Below are positions 15,574-24,167 of a stretch of 64,000 bases of DNA, one piece after another. Each line of letters opens with the position of its first letter. Position 1 is the stretch's first letter. The DNA is from Sabulitectum sp964386635 (GTDB lineage: Bacteria > Fermentibacterota > Fermentibacteria > Fermentibacterales > JCC-6). Where the stretch lies: positions 8,782 to 72,781 of the forward strand of contig CAYLRO010000010.1 in NCBI GenBank assembly GCA_964386635.1. Direction: 5' to 3'. The notes below the pieces were generated by a model. It did no database searches. It was not told the DNA's origin and saw only the letters and a program-made list of their open reading frames with translations. A program made the position numbers and the translations under genes.

Positions 15574-17998
15574 CCTGCTGCTTGCAACAATGCTGGCCAG
15601 CCTGGTTCCGCAGGGATTCGATCTGAACTCTGCTTCACTTCAGGACCTGGAGAGCCTTTCCGGTATTTCACCGGAGCAGGCTGAGGTTCTTTATATCTAC
15701 ATACAGGACACAGGTGGCCTGGAGAACATTTACCAGATTCTGGATCTGCAGGAGTTTACTCCGGAAGATCTTGTCTGGCTCAGGGCGAACACTATTGTTC
15801 TTCCACCGGCATCCGGGGAGATATCCCCGCAGGTGCTGGATGTGATGGAAAGACTTGCCTCCGAGGACGGCCCCGGAGATGCCAATGTGGAATACTGGGA
15901 AGATCTGCTTTTAAGACCCATGCCGGTGAACAGTGCCAGGTGGTGGGATCTGCGCAGTCTTGACAGGGTCAGCTTTATTGATGCCGCAGCTGTTGACAGC
16001 AGACTCAGGTCACTTGGCCCGGTATCCTCAGTGAATTCTCTGAGAAGCACTGAGAATCTCAGATACTACGGTTACAGCAACATGAGAGATTTTGTCTCGG
16101 TAAGAGAGCCTGACTACTCCTCTACCGATCTCTTTGGTAACTACAGGTTCATATACGAGGACGGCTCCGGTCGCCATGGAATTGATGATGGTCTGCAGGG
16201 GCAGATCTCCGAGATGAAATCGGCTGTTTCCGACATTATTGCCGGGGGCAGAGAACTTTCTTCCACATCCATAGACAGTCTTGCACTGATAACCAGGCTC
16301 CAGTCTGAGTACGATCAGCTGCTGGAAGCCAGGCATGTCACGGGATTTTCCCACAGGCTCAGACTGGGAGTGGGAGACAGGTACAGAGCAGGAGCCCGGC
16401 TCTCCAGAGGTGTGAATTCCCTGGCAGGTAACGAACTGTTTGCAGGTCTTGACGCTTCTGTAAACGACAGATTCGATGTTGGGAAAGCCTTCGTCTCTTT
16501 CCAGGACGGTGGTGTTGTGCGGCAGGTAATTGCCGGTAACTACAGGCTTTCTCTTGCCCAGGGACTGCTGATCGACAACTCGGATGAACTGATGTACAGG
16601 AACACTTACAGAACCTGGGGCCTCACCCCTGACCTTACTTCATCCAGACAGAGCGCTCTTTTCGGAGGTGCTGCTCAGATCGAGGCAGGGCCTGTTCTTG
16701 GGTATGCATTCGGCTCCTATACTCCCAGAGATGCAATTACCAACCTGGACGGTACTCCAAATGTAGTTTATCAGGGAGAATTCAGAACTGAAGAGTACAG
16801 CGATGTGCTTGAAGAGACTACTTACGGAGCTTATGCCTTCTACGACATGGGAGACTTCCTCCCGGCCGGTACAGCTATTGGTCTCGGGGGAATGGGTATT
16901 GAGTACAGCGACTCTCTGAATCCATCAGTCGCAGGTATGGATATACCCAATGACACCTACACATGGGACTGTCCGGAGTATGCCAACATGCCATCCGGAG
17001 ACAAACTCACCTACATGGCCGGTGCAGCTCAGACGGTATTCAGAAACATGAGCGCCGAAGTGGAAGCTGTCAGACAGGACAACGGAGCCTGGGCATCGAT
17101 TACCACTGCCAGCTGGCAGAACAACTGGTTCAATGTTACAGGTTCCTACAGGAACTACGCTCTGGATTTCATGAATCCATACAACAGAGGATTCGCAGAG
17201 CAGCACAGATTCGATGACACTGTTTTCGAGAAAGCTTACCGTTTGAATGATCCTCTTGCTTCCCAGCTTGCTGATCTTCCTGTACCGAAGCCTGAAGAGG
17301 GTGTGTACGTGGAGACCAGATTCCAGGTAAGCAGACAGGTGACATTCACCAGGGTGTACCTTGATGTGTGGAGAAACCTGGCCTATGACACAGAGAACCT
17401 GAGATTCCAGGGGGAAGTGGAGTATCGCCCTGTATGGCCTGTAAGGTTCAGACTGAAATACAAGTTCCAGGATAAGCTGAATGCCAAGGACATTGTACCG
17501 ACAAACTCCAGAACACAGGAGTTCACTTTCAGAACCTTCTCCCTTCCGTTCGGTGGCGATTACTTCAACATCGAGCTGAGATACGGAGACGTGGAGCTGA
17601 CGCCGAACCCTCTTTATGGAGATGACAGAAATATGAACGGCGGATATCTGGCGTTCAGGTATGAGCACGAATTCTCGCCTGATCTGTCTGTTCTGGGCGG
17701 ATCGACACTCTGGACCACTAATGGTATGAGTCAGTGGGAGTTCGAGGATACTGGAATTGATTTCCTTGACGGAGACGGCACAAAGTTCTGGGTTACACTG
17801 AAGAACACTCTGTCGGACAATCTCCAGCTCAGACTGAAGTTCCTGAGGAAGGATACGTTCTTCCCTCACAATGGATTCTACAGACCGGACCCTGAAGATC
17901 AGTACCATTATCAGGGTTCTCCGGACGAAACAGTAACAGACTTCGGTGACCATGTCACCGACTACGGCATACGCTGCCAGCTCGATATTCGCTGGTAG
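15563..17998 (+). CDS. Large outer-membrane protein with N-terminal ComEA-like helix-hairpin-helix domain
   Basis: An 811-residue exported protein. After a short signal peptide (to about residue 17) comes a ComEA-type DNA-binding HhH domain, with FDLNSASLQDLESLSGISPEQ at residues 19-39 and a second hairpin to about residue 70. A degenerate repeat follows at about residues 95-160. The remaining ~600 residues are Tyr-, Arg- and Asp-rich beta strands with the look of a large outer-membrane barrel, ending in a final strand CQLDIRW. HhH-bearing barrels are known as conserved hypotheticals in Bacteroidetes-type genomes, with unknown function. The start ATG 15563 lies inside the PorV-like gene. The HhH would face the periplasm. 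Confidence 0.75.
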   Translation: MLFSLLLATMLASLVPQGFDLNSASLQDLESLSGISPEQAEVLYIYIQDTGGLENIYQILDLQEFTPEDLVWLRANTIVLPPASGEISPQVLDVMERLASEDGPGDANVEYWEDLLLRPMPVNSARWWDLRSLDRVSFIDAAAVDSRLRSLGPVSSVNSLRSTENLRYYGYSNMRDFVSVREPDYSSTDLFGNYRFIYEDGSGRHGIDDGLQGQISEMKSAVSDIIAGGRELSSTSIDSLALITRLQSEYDQLLEARHVTGFSHRLRLGVGDRYRAGARLSRGVNSLAGNELFAGLDASVNDRFDVGKAFVSFQDGGVVRQVIAGNYRLSLAQGLLIDNSDELMYRNTYRTWGLTPDLTSSRQSALFGGAAQIEAGPVLGYAFGSYTPRDAITNLDGTPNVVYQGEFRTEEYSDVLEETTYGAYAFYDMGDFLPAGTAIGLGGMGIEYSDSLNPSVAGMDIPNDTYTWDCPEYANMPSGDKLTYMAGAAQTVFRNMSAEVEAVRQDNGAWASITTASWQNNWFNVTGSYRNYALDFMNPYNRGFAEQHRFDDTVFEKAYRLNDPLASQLADLPVPKPEEGVYVETRFQVSRQVTFTRVYLDVWRNLAYDTENLRFQGEVEYRPVWPVRFRLKYKFQDKLNAKDIVPTNSRTQEFTFRTFSLPFGGDYFNIELRYGDVELTPNPLYGDDRNMNGGYLAFRYEHEFSPDLSVLGGSTLWTTNGMSQWEFEDTGIDFLDGDGTKFWVTLKNTLSDNLQLRLKFLRKDTFFPHNGFYRPDPEDQYHYQGSPDETVTDFGDHVTDYGIRCQLDIRW

Positions 17999-18010
17999 GC
18001 AGGAGGAAAG

Positions 18011-19201
18011 ATGGGAATAACAGCAGGCGGAATGATAATCCTTCTGGCCATCTCCGGCGGCCTTCCGGAGATAATGTGGCTGGGAGATGAAGGCTTTTAC
18101 GGTTCAGCTGAGGCTGCCGGTATGGGAAACACATGGTACGCTGACGAGTCCCCGCAGGGATCTCTTGAGAATCCGGTTATGACTTCCAGACTACCTGAGG
18201 GATTCACTGCAGGAATCACCGGAACACTTGTTCTGGACATGGAGAAGCGCACCCGCCGGGTGTATGACAGTTTCGGCGGTGTTGTCGGCGAATCCGAAGA
18301 CGGTTTCAACCAGAGTTTTGCACCTTTGCCCGGTGGAGCAGCGGTAGCATGGTCTGACGGTACTTTCGGTGTATCCGGAGGTTACAGGGCCGTTGGAACC
18401 TTCCAGTACGATTTCAGCAAGGTGATGAATGACGACAACTATGTTAAAGTAGCTGACCAGATCCTTGATATTGGCGGAGTCCTGGGTGATTTCTCAATTT
18501 CGGGAAGCTGGAACAGCGGCGGAATCCTCTCCGTTGGAGCAGGCGGTGGTCTTATATCGGGAACCCGTAATATTGAGTACATCGTAGAATATGTTGATCC
18601 AATCGCCGAAGACATTGAACAGACTGTGGAGACCGACATCTCAGGTATGGTCTTCAGAGGTTCTGCAGGAGCTCATCTTGGCAGGATCGACATTACTGCA
18701 GGGCTGGAGCAGATCACAGGTCTTACCACTGAAACCAGCGGCAGTGAAATTGACGGAGTAATCAGTACAGACATCACCATGCCTTTCAAAGTCATGACCG
18801 GTGCTGTCTACAGGCCGGGAAACAGACTGATGAGCTGTTTTACAGCAGACCTCTGGTGGTCTCCCACTTCTCAGGTGGAGATCGACGATCTGGACCCGGG
18901 ATACAGAAACTCCTGGGGTTTCGGTGCAGGTGTTGAGAACACTCTTCCAGGTGAAATGATAGCCAGAGCAGGTTTTGAGTATGACTGTTCGCCTGTAGCT
19001 TCTGCACTGGACAGAATGGGTTTCACTGCAGGTCTGGGATGGGTCCACGACGATCTGTCCGTTGATGCTGCCATTGGTTTCTCTCCTGTTCGCTGGGATC
19101 AGTATCAGGTTGACGGACTGATGACCTTCACTGCTGGAGACAGTCTTGTGGTTGAGTCAAGCAGGACAGCCTTCTCTCTTGGCGTGACACAATCATTCTA
19201 G
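18011..19201 (+). CDS. Predicted outer-membrane barrel protein (PorV/FadL-like), function unknown
   Basis: A 396-residue protein with a hydrophobic N-terminus serving as signal sequence (GGMIILLAISGGLP). The mature part begins with a Gly-rich AEAAGMGNTWYADES followed by SLENPV, reminiscent of the GMG...NPA pattern of FadL/PorV-type barrels. Its alternating strands end in SLGVTQSF with terminal Phe. Start ATG 18011 is preceded by AGGCAGGAGGAAAG. It is 12 bases after the HhH barrel gene and 14 bases before the 5'-nucleotidase start, so all are likely one operon. No specific family was identified. Confidence 0.7.
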   Translation: MGITAGGMIILLAISGGLPEIMWLGDEGFYGSAEAAGMGNTWYADESPQGSLENPVMTSRLPEGFTAGITGTLVLDMEKRTRRVYDSFGGVVGESEDGFNQSFAPLPGGAAVAWSDGTFGVSGGYRAVGTFQYDFSKVMNDDNYVKVADQILDIGGVLGDFSISGSWNSGGILSVGAGGGLISGTRNIEYIVEYVDPIAEDIEQTVETDISGMVFRGSAGAHLGRIDITAGLEQITGLTTETSGSEIDGVISTDITMPFKVMTGAVYRPGNRLMSCFTADLWWSPTSQVEIDDLDPGYRNSWGFGAGVENTLPGEMIARAGFEYDCSPVASALDRMGFTAGLGWVHDDLSVDAAIGFSPVRWDQYQVDGLMTFTAGDSLVVESSRTAFSLGVTQSF

Positions 19202-19215
19202 GGAGGATGAGCCAC

Positions 19216-20820
19216 ATGCGGAGAATACTACTTACAGCACTGCTGCTGGCACTAACCGGCCTGTCCAGCGGTGACACCATCTACCTGAACATCCTTCACA
19301 CCAATGATATTCATGGAGGTATTGCTCCCAGGGAAGCATCCTTCATGAATCCCGACTTTCCTCCTGGAATAGGGGGAGGAGCCTGGATAGCTTCATACGT
19401 GGACCAGGTTAGAGCACAGTGCCTGGAATCAGGTGAATACTGCCTCCTCATAGACTGTGGAGACATCTGGCAGGGAACACCTGTGGGGAACTGGAATTCC
19501 GGGGAGTTCATGATGGAGTGGATGAACTCCATGGACTATGACATGATGACCCTTGGCAACCATGATTTTGATCATGGAGCTGAAGTGGCCATCAGAAATT
19601 CAGAACAGGCGGACTTTCCGGTGATCTGCACCAATTTCCTCACTGATGAGGGAGTTATTCCTGAACCGATAGTGCCATGGATATTCATGGAAATGGGCGG
19701 ACTGGACATTGCCTTTATCGGTGTAACAACTTCTGATACCTACGGGCTTGTGGATCCTGAACTGCTTGAAGGATACATAATTGCACCTGAACTACCTGTG
19801 GTCGAAGCAGCAATTGAAGAGGTTGAGGAACTGGGTGCAGACCTTGTAGTGTTTGTTTCTCATCTGGGTCATCCCCCTGATTCCGAAAGGTACACTCAGA
19901 GGGTTTATCAGGCCTGGGAGAACGGCGAGGAATACACCAAGGATTTCGCATACAACTCTGCAGAACTTACCTGTCTCGTGGAGGGTATCGATCTGATAAT
20001 CAGCGGTCACACTCATGTGGCGCTGAAGGAACCCTGGGTGAATCCCCTGACACACACCATTGTTGTTCAGGGATATGCCAACGGAACCGGGATCGGACAC
20101 CTCAGGGTGGCAATTGATACCGAGACCGGAACCATTGTCGGGTATGACATGCCGGACGGTGAGGAATACATAAGTCTGCTGCATGACAGGTTCTGGCCTG
20201 ACATGGAGCAGTACGAGTTGATCAACGGTTTCAGAGAAACAGCTGAAGCAGGTATGGACAGTGTTATTGGTGAAGCTGTTTCCGAGATCCCCAGAGGTGG
20301 AGCAGAACATCCCCTGGGAAGACTTATGAGCGACGGGATCTGTGCAGCAACCGGAGCCGATGTGGGTCTCTTGAACAGAGGTGGAATAAGGGCTGCCATT
20401 CCAAGGGGGCCCATTACACGAAGAGTCATCTTTACAGCAATTCCCTTCGAGGAAGATCTTTACATTCTCGAGGTTACAGGTGCTGAGCTTCTTGAGATTC
20501 TGGAGACTGGAATGCAGGGGAGAAGGAGAGACATGGAAATCTCCGGATTCACCTGTTACAGGAACCAGCTCAGCCCTGACGGAGAGAAGATCGAAGAACC
20601 GATGATTCAAGGTGCACCCCTTGATCCGGACAGGGTCTACACCCTGGCCACAACAGGTTACCTTGCTCAGGGAAATGTTGGCTATGATGTAATGCTTCAA
20701 CATGAGCCTTCTTATTCGGGTATCACCCTGCTTGAGGCTGTCAGCCAGCACATTGCCAGTGTATCCCCGGTGCAGCCTGACAACATTGTGAGGATTATCT
20801 GGATCGAGGAAGAAAGGTAA
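19216..20820 (+). CDS. Exported 5'-nucleotidase / UshA-family metallophosphoesterase
   Basis: A bimodular enzyme of about 534 residues that hydrolyses nucleotides or related phosphate esters outside the inner membrane. After the signal peptide the calcineurin-like domain shows ILHTNDIHGG, DCGDIWQGTP, TLGNHDFDHG, VSHLGHPPD and ISGHTHVALKEPW, all metal-ligand motifs. The C-terminal 5'-nucleotidase domain contains GRLMSDG, LLNRGGIRA and the AIPFEEDLY substrate-binding region. The start ATG 19216 was chosen over ATG 19207 because GGGAGG (19201-19206) directly abuts 19207 but is 9 bases from 19216. Its location after the HhH barrel suggests extracellular nucleotide salvage (inference). Confidence 0.9.
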   Translation: MRRILLTALLLALTGLSSGDTIYLNILHTNDIHGGIAPREASFMNPDFPPGIGGGAWIASYVDQVRAQCLESGEYCLLIDCGDIWQGTPVGNWNSGEFMMEWMNSMDYDMMTLGNHDFDHGAEVAIRNSEQADFPVICTNFLTDEGVIPEPIVPWIFMEMGGLDIAFIGVTTSDTYGLVDPELLEGYIIAPELPVVEAAIEEVEELGADLVVFVSHLGHPPDSERYTQRVYQAWENGEEYTKDFAYNSAELTCLVEGIDLIISGHTHVALKEPWVNPLTHTIVVQGYANGTGIGHLRVAIDTETGTIVGYDMPDGEEYISLLHDRFWPDMEQYELINGFRETAEAGMDSVIGEAVSEIPRGGAEHPLGRLMSDGICAATGADVGLLNRGGIRAAIPRGPITRRVIFTAIPFEEDLYILEVTGAELLEILETGMQGRRRDMEISGFTCYRNQLSPDGEKIEEPMIQGAPLDPDRVYTLATTGYLAQGNVGYDVMLQHEPSYSGITLLEAVSQHIASVSPVQPDNIVRIIWIEEER

Positions 20821-20824
20821 CTGT

Positions 20825-22195
20825 TTGAAGACGGTAATTCTTGGCGCCGGGCTGGCTGGGCTGTCAGCAGCTGAAGAGCTTGCCCGGCGGGGGATGGAAG
20901 TAGTTGTAATTGAGAAGAGTGCATTCCCGGGCGGGCTTGCTGCCACAGTCCGGGATGGAGAATTTTCCTATGACCTTGGTCCCCACCGGTTTCACACAAC
21001 CAGTGATGAAGTGCTGGAGTTTGTTAAAGCTCTCCCGGGCATACAGCTTGCAGAACTTGAACGGGTGAGCAGGATAAGACTTCTGGACAGATATTTCGAC
21101 TATCCTCTGTCCATGGGAAATGTTCTCTCCACAATGCCCCTTCACCGAGGTGCGGGAATGATACTGAGCTACCTTGTGGAGAAGATCAGAGGAATTGTCT
21201 CTCCAAGGGAGCAGAGAAGCTTTGAAGGCTGGGTTCTCAGCAGATTCGGCAGAGGGCTTTACGATCTGTATCTTGCACCTTACAACAGGAAACTCTGGGG
21301 AATTGAACCCACTGAGCTCAGTGCTGACTGGGCCAGCCAGCGGATCACAGTTCCCAGCCTGGCAGGCCTTGTGAAAGAAACACTGTTTCCTTCAAAAGAA
21401 ACTGTGCGCAGTCTTGTAAGCACTTTTCATTATCCTGCAGGGGGAATCGGTGAGATTTCCTTGTCCCTTGCAGAGAGGATCACCCGGTGTGGCGGATCAG
21501 TCCGTTATTCCACAACTCCTGTTGCTTTAAGAAGAACAGGAGAGGGGTGGAGTGTATCTCTGCCGGACGGTGAAATCAAGTGCGATGAGCTGATCAGTAC
21601 TATCCCGGTAAACCAGTACACAAAACTTCTTGCAGAGGAGCTTCCGGAAACGGTGCATGCTGCTGCAGAGGCCCTTCATTTCAGATCTCTCGTGTTTCTC
21701 GCAGTTCTTGTAAACGGGGATATAGAGCCTGAGGACCACTGGATATACACATCCGAAGACAGGTACTCTTTCAACCGGTTGTCTATTTCCCGGAATTTTG
21801 ACAGAGAAGCACCCTCCCAGGTCGTTTTTGAATTCGGCTGCCAGGAAGGAGACTCAACCTGGAAAAAGAAAGGTGAGGAATTGCTGAGGGAAACAGTTGC
21901 CGGTGCAGAGCATCTGGGGCTTTTCTCCAGAGATATGATCCTCGGGTTTCATGTGAGCAGAGCTTCTCACGCCTATCCTGTCTATGATCTGAATTATGCC
22001 GCCAATGTTTCTTGCGTTCTTGATGCTCTGGAGAAAATTCCCCGGAGCGTAACATGCGGCAGGCAGGGACTTTTCAGGTACAACAACATGGATCATTCCA
22101 TCGAAATGGGAAAGTATGCAGCTCTTGAAGTTCTGGGTCTGGCCACTGTAAGAGAACATTTCAACTGGGACGAGAAAACCTGGGCGGACGGCTGA
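20825..22195 (+). CDS. FAD-dependent amine-oxidase/protoporphyrinogen-oxidase-like oxidoreductase
   Basis: A 456-residue flavoprotein. The N-terminal Rossmann motif is VILGAGLAGLSAAEEL with acidic EK at the end of beta-2, followed by FPGGLAATV and the DLGPHRFHT segment typical of the amine oxidase superfamily. That segment is common in UDP-galactopyranose mutase-like and other sugar-pathway flavoproteins. Internal YNRKLWGI and the C-terminal RQGLFRYNNMDHSIEMGKYAA form the FAD-proximal region seen in the same group. The exact substrate cannot be told; a role in surface-sugar or isoprenoid modification is possible. The start is TTG 20825, five bases after the previous stop, with a weak GAAAGGTAA ribosome-binding site. 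Confidence 0.82.
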   Translation: MKTVILGAGLAGLSAAEELARRGMEVVVIEKSAFPGGLAATVRDGEFSYDLGPHRFHTTSDEVLEFVKALPGIQLAELERVSRIRLLDRYFDYPLSMGNVLSTMPLHRGAGMILSYLVEKIRGIVSPREQRSFEGWVLSRFGRGLYDLYLAPYNRKLWGIEPTELSADWASQRITVPSLAGLVKETLFPSKETVRSLVSTFHYPAGGIGEISLSLAERITRCGGSVRYSTTPVALRRTGEGWSVSLPDGEIKCDELISTIPVNQYTKLLAEELPETVHAAAEALHFRSLVFLAVLVNGDIEPEDHWIYTSEDRYSFNRLSISRNFDREAPSQVVFEFGCQEGDSTWKKKGEELLRETVAGAEHLGLFSRDMILGFHVSRASHAYPVYDLNYAANVSCVLDALEKIPRSVTCGRQGLFRYNNMDHSIEMGKYAALEVLGLATVREHFNWDEKTWADG

Positions 22196-22196
22196 G

Positions 22197-22580
22197 TTGC
22201 GTCAAACTGCTCTGATTCTGCTGTTTATTCTGGCAGGACTTTTTGCAGTCGGGGCTCTCTTTGACCCGCCATTTCTTACACCCCTTCTTAAACTTACATG
22301 TCACAGACTTCCAGAGCGTTCCTTCACATGGACCCCGGGCCTCTGTGCCAGATGCACATTTTTCTGGATCGGCATAGTGGTATGTGTACCTCTTATGCAT
22401 TTCAGAAAACTGCCGGGATATCTCTCTGCAGGTTTGCTGTTCATTGCTCCGCTTGTGCTGGATGGATCTCTTCAATTCGCAGGTCTTTATGAGAGTACGA
22501 ATGTGCTGAGAATGATCACAGGGTTTCTGGCAGGTGCAGGTGTCTGCATTCTCTTTGAAAGTGGAGTCAAAGTACATTGA
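22197..22580 (+). CDS. DUF2085 family small membrane protein
   Basis: A 127-residue integral membrane protein with three to four hydrophobic segments. The family signature is the cysteine pair around CHRLPERSF (residues 35-43) and GLCARCTFFWIG (about 48-59), as in DUF2085 proteins (usually CHQxPERS...LCARCTG). The typical CARCTG glycine is replaced by Phe here. Function is unknown; the conserved Cys/His suggest a metal or redox site at the membrane face. The start is TTG 22197, one base after the stop of the flavoprotein gene. No obvious ribosome-binding site is seen, so it may be translated by coupling. Confidence 0.75.
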   Translation: MRQTALILLFILAGLFAVGALFDPPFLTPLLKLTCHRLPERSFTWTPGLCARCTFFWIGIVVCVPLMHFRKLPGYLSAGLLFIAPLVLDGSLQFAGLYESTNVLRMITGFLAGAGVCILFESGVKVH

Positions 22581-22643
22581 TTGAGAAAAACTTACAGCGC
22601 GCAGCACCATTGACAATTCACCGTAAAAGAATGAGATTTGATG

Positions 22644-22744
22644 CCACCAGCAGGACCTGCTGGTATCCACGAATGGTGGAAGAGGCCGAACCGTATGGTT
22701 CGCTGTTGCTCTTCCGCAAGCAAAAGTTTCACTTGCGGAAAGGA
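22644..22744 (+). ncRNA. Structured 5' leader (three hairpins) before the cDPGS-like GTPase gene
   Basis: Three consecutive inverted repeats are read directly. The first is ACCAGCAG/CTGCTGGT (22646-22653/22657-22664), with an alternative outer pairing CCACCA/TGGTGG (22644-22649/22674-22679). The second is GGAAGAG/CTCTTCC (22678-22684/22709-22715), enclosing CGAACC-GTAT-GGTTCG. The third is CCGCAAG/CTTGCGG (22714-22720/22732-22738). The third 3' arm runs into the ribosome-binding site GGAAAGGA (22737-22744) of the gene starting at 22755. Neighbouring stems share bases and so could exclude one another, as in a riboswitch or attenuator. I do not recognise a known riboswitch class. No U-tract follows, so control would be translational. 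Confidence 0.6.
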
Positions 22745-22754
22745 CGACTGCATA

Positions 22755-24080
22755 ATGAGCAGAACAAGAACCCTGATCCTGGGCGCCGCCGGGCGCGATT
22801 TCCACAACTTCAACACACTTTATCGCACAGATAACAGTTTCGAGGTTGTGGCTTTCACAGCTACGCAGATCCCTGATATCGATGGAAGAAAGTATCCGGC
22901 AGAACTCGCTGGAGAATTCTACCCTCAGGGTATTCCCATTCTTGACGAGAGCCAGCTTGAGAAAATCATCAAAGAGGACAACATCGAGCTTTGCGTAATG
23001 TCATACAGTGATCTTCCTGACAGCACCGTTATGGCCCTTGCCAGCCGAGTGAACGCAGTTGGTGCAGATTTCACAATGATCGGTGCACAGCGTACTATGG
23101 TAAAGAGCACAAAACCTCTTATTGCCATTACCGCTGTTCGTACAGGCTGCGGTAAAAGCCAGACCACACGCCGAGTTATTGAAGAGCTTACAGCTGCAGG
23201 CAAGAAGGTTGTTGCCATTCGTCACCCGATGCCTTACGGAGACCTTGTGAAGCAGCGCGTACAGCGTTTCGCTACAATCGAGGATCTGAAAAAGCACGAG
23301 TGCACAATTGAAGAGATGGAAGAGTACGAACCTCACATTTCCAGAGGCAATATAATCTACTCAGGCGTCGACTACGAAGCTATTCTCCGCGAAGCCGAGA
23401 AAGAAGCTGACGTTATTCTCTGGGACGGCGGAAACAACGACACTTCCTTTTACGCTCCTGACCTGACCATCACTGTGGTTGATCCTCACAGACCAGGTCA
23501 CGAGATCAGTTACTACCCCGGCCAGATCAACACCAGAATTGCTGATGTCATTGTTATCAACAAGATCGACAGCGCATATCCTGAAGATGTTGAAGAAGTA
23601 AGAAGGAACGTTCGCAAGGTTAACCCCAACGTTCGTATCATCGACGGAGCCAGCCCTGTCTCAATTGACAAGCCTGAGCTTGTTAACGGGAAAAGAGTTC
23701 TCGTTGTTGAAGACGGTCCTACACTCACACACGGTGAGATGGAGTACGGTGCAGGTTATGTGGCAGCAGAGAAGTATGGCGCAAGCGAATTCGCCAATCC
23801 CATTCCCTTCGCTGTCAGAACCATCAAAGACACTTTCGACAAGTACTACCCCGGCGTTGAAGAGACCTCTATTCTTCCCGCCATGGGATACGGCGATGCT
23901 CAGATGAAGGATCTTGAAGAGACCATAAACGCCATCGACTGCGATGTTGTTGTAATAGGCACTCCTATGGATCTCACAAGAGTGGTAAAAATAAATAAAC
24001 CCACAGTAAAGGTGACTTACGACCTTCAGGAGATCGGCAAGCCCGACCTTGCAGAAGTTCTGAAGCCCTTTACCAAGTAG
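22755..24080 (+). CDS. Cyclic 2,3-diphosphoglycerate synthetase-like GTPase/ATPase
   Basis: A 441-residue protein of the COG2403-type predicted GTPase family, which includes archaeal cyclic 2,3-diphosphoglycerate synthetase. The N-terminal Rossmann-like domain begins ILGAAGRDFHNF. A P-loop follows near residue 125 (AVRTGCGKSQTTR). Later come a Walker B-like VILWDGGNND, the NKID guanine-specificity-like motif (VIVINKIDSA) and a C-terminal domain with NKPTVKVTYDLQE. In methanogens the enzyme makes an osmotic/thermal protectant; the bacterial role is unknown. The start ATG 22755 follows GGAAAGGA; a longer in-frame extension runs through the hairpin leader and is rejected. It is directly upstream of korDABC. 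Confidence 0.82.
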   Translation: MSRTRTLILGAAGRDFHNFNTLYRTDNSFEVVAFTATQIPDIDGRKYPAELAGEFYPQGIPILDESQLEKIIKEDNIELCVMSYSDLPDSTVMALASRVNAVGADFTMIGAQRTMVKSTKPLIAITAVRTGCGKSQTTRRVIEELTAAGKKVVAIRHPMPYGDLVKQRVQRFATIEDLKKHECTIEEMEEYEPHISRGNIIYSGVDYEAILREAEKEADVILWDGGNNDTSFYAPDLTITVVDPHRPGHEISYYPGQINTRIADVIVINKIDSAYPEDVEEVRRNVRKVNPNVRIIDGASPVSIDKPELVNGKRVLVVEDGPTLTHGEMEYGAGYVAAEKYGASEFANPIPFAVRTIKDTFDKYYPGVEETSILPAMGYGDAQMKDLEETINAIDCDVVVIGTPMDLTRVVKINKPTVKVTYDLQEIGKPDLAEVLKPFTK

Positions 24081-24086
24081 TAAATG

Positions 24087-24141
24087 TCCGCGTGAGCGGA
24101 AAAAGCGCAGGAAGGCAGGATCCGCAGGGGTCTTGCCTTCC
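24087..24141 (+). other. Two hairpins between the GTPase gene and korD
   Basis: TCCGC-GTGA-GCGGA lies at 24087-24100. A longer stem, GGAAGGCAGGA (24110-24120) with TCTTGCCTTCC (24131-24141), has one G-U pair. Neither is followed by a U-run, so they are poor terminators. They could be mRNA-processing or stability elements that separate GTPase and kor expression. The korD ribosome-binding site GGAGGT lies just downstream. Confidence 0.45.
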
Positions 24142-24167
24142 CACGCATCATCTGGAGGTACTGTTCA

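Noticed and set aside
16925..17953. Long minus-strand open frame (342 codons) opposite the HhH barrel gene
   Set aside because: No ribosome-binding site or recognisable motif. It is the mirror of a biased codon pattern in a well-supported plus-strand gene.
19792..20946. Long minus-strand open frame (384 codons) opposite the 5'-nucleotidase
   Set aside because: It spans two convincing plus-strand genes, and its translation looks unstructured and Cys/His/Pro-rich like an antisense shadow.
22644..22740. Guanidine-II (mini-ykkC) riboswitch
   Set aside because: The hairpin loops are GAC and GTAT and lack the paired ACGR loops of that class.
22638..22754. Extended N-terminus for the cDPGS-like GTPase
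   Set aside because: It would translate the hairpin leader, with a Cys/Trp-rich tail and no family match. ATG 22755 has a clear ribosome-binding site.
24087..24141. Terminator between the GTPase gene and korD
   Set aside because: Stems are present but there is no U-run after either. Listed as structure of unknown role instead.
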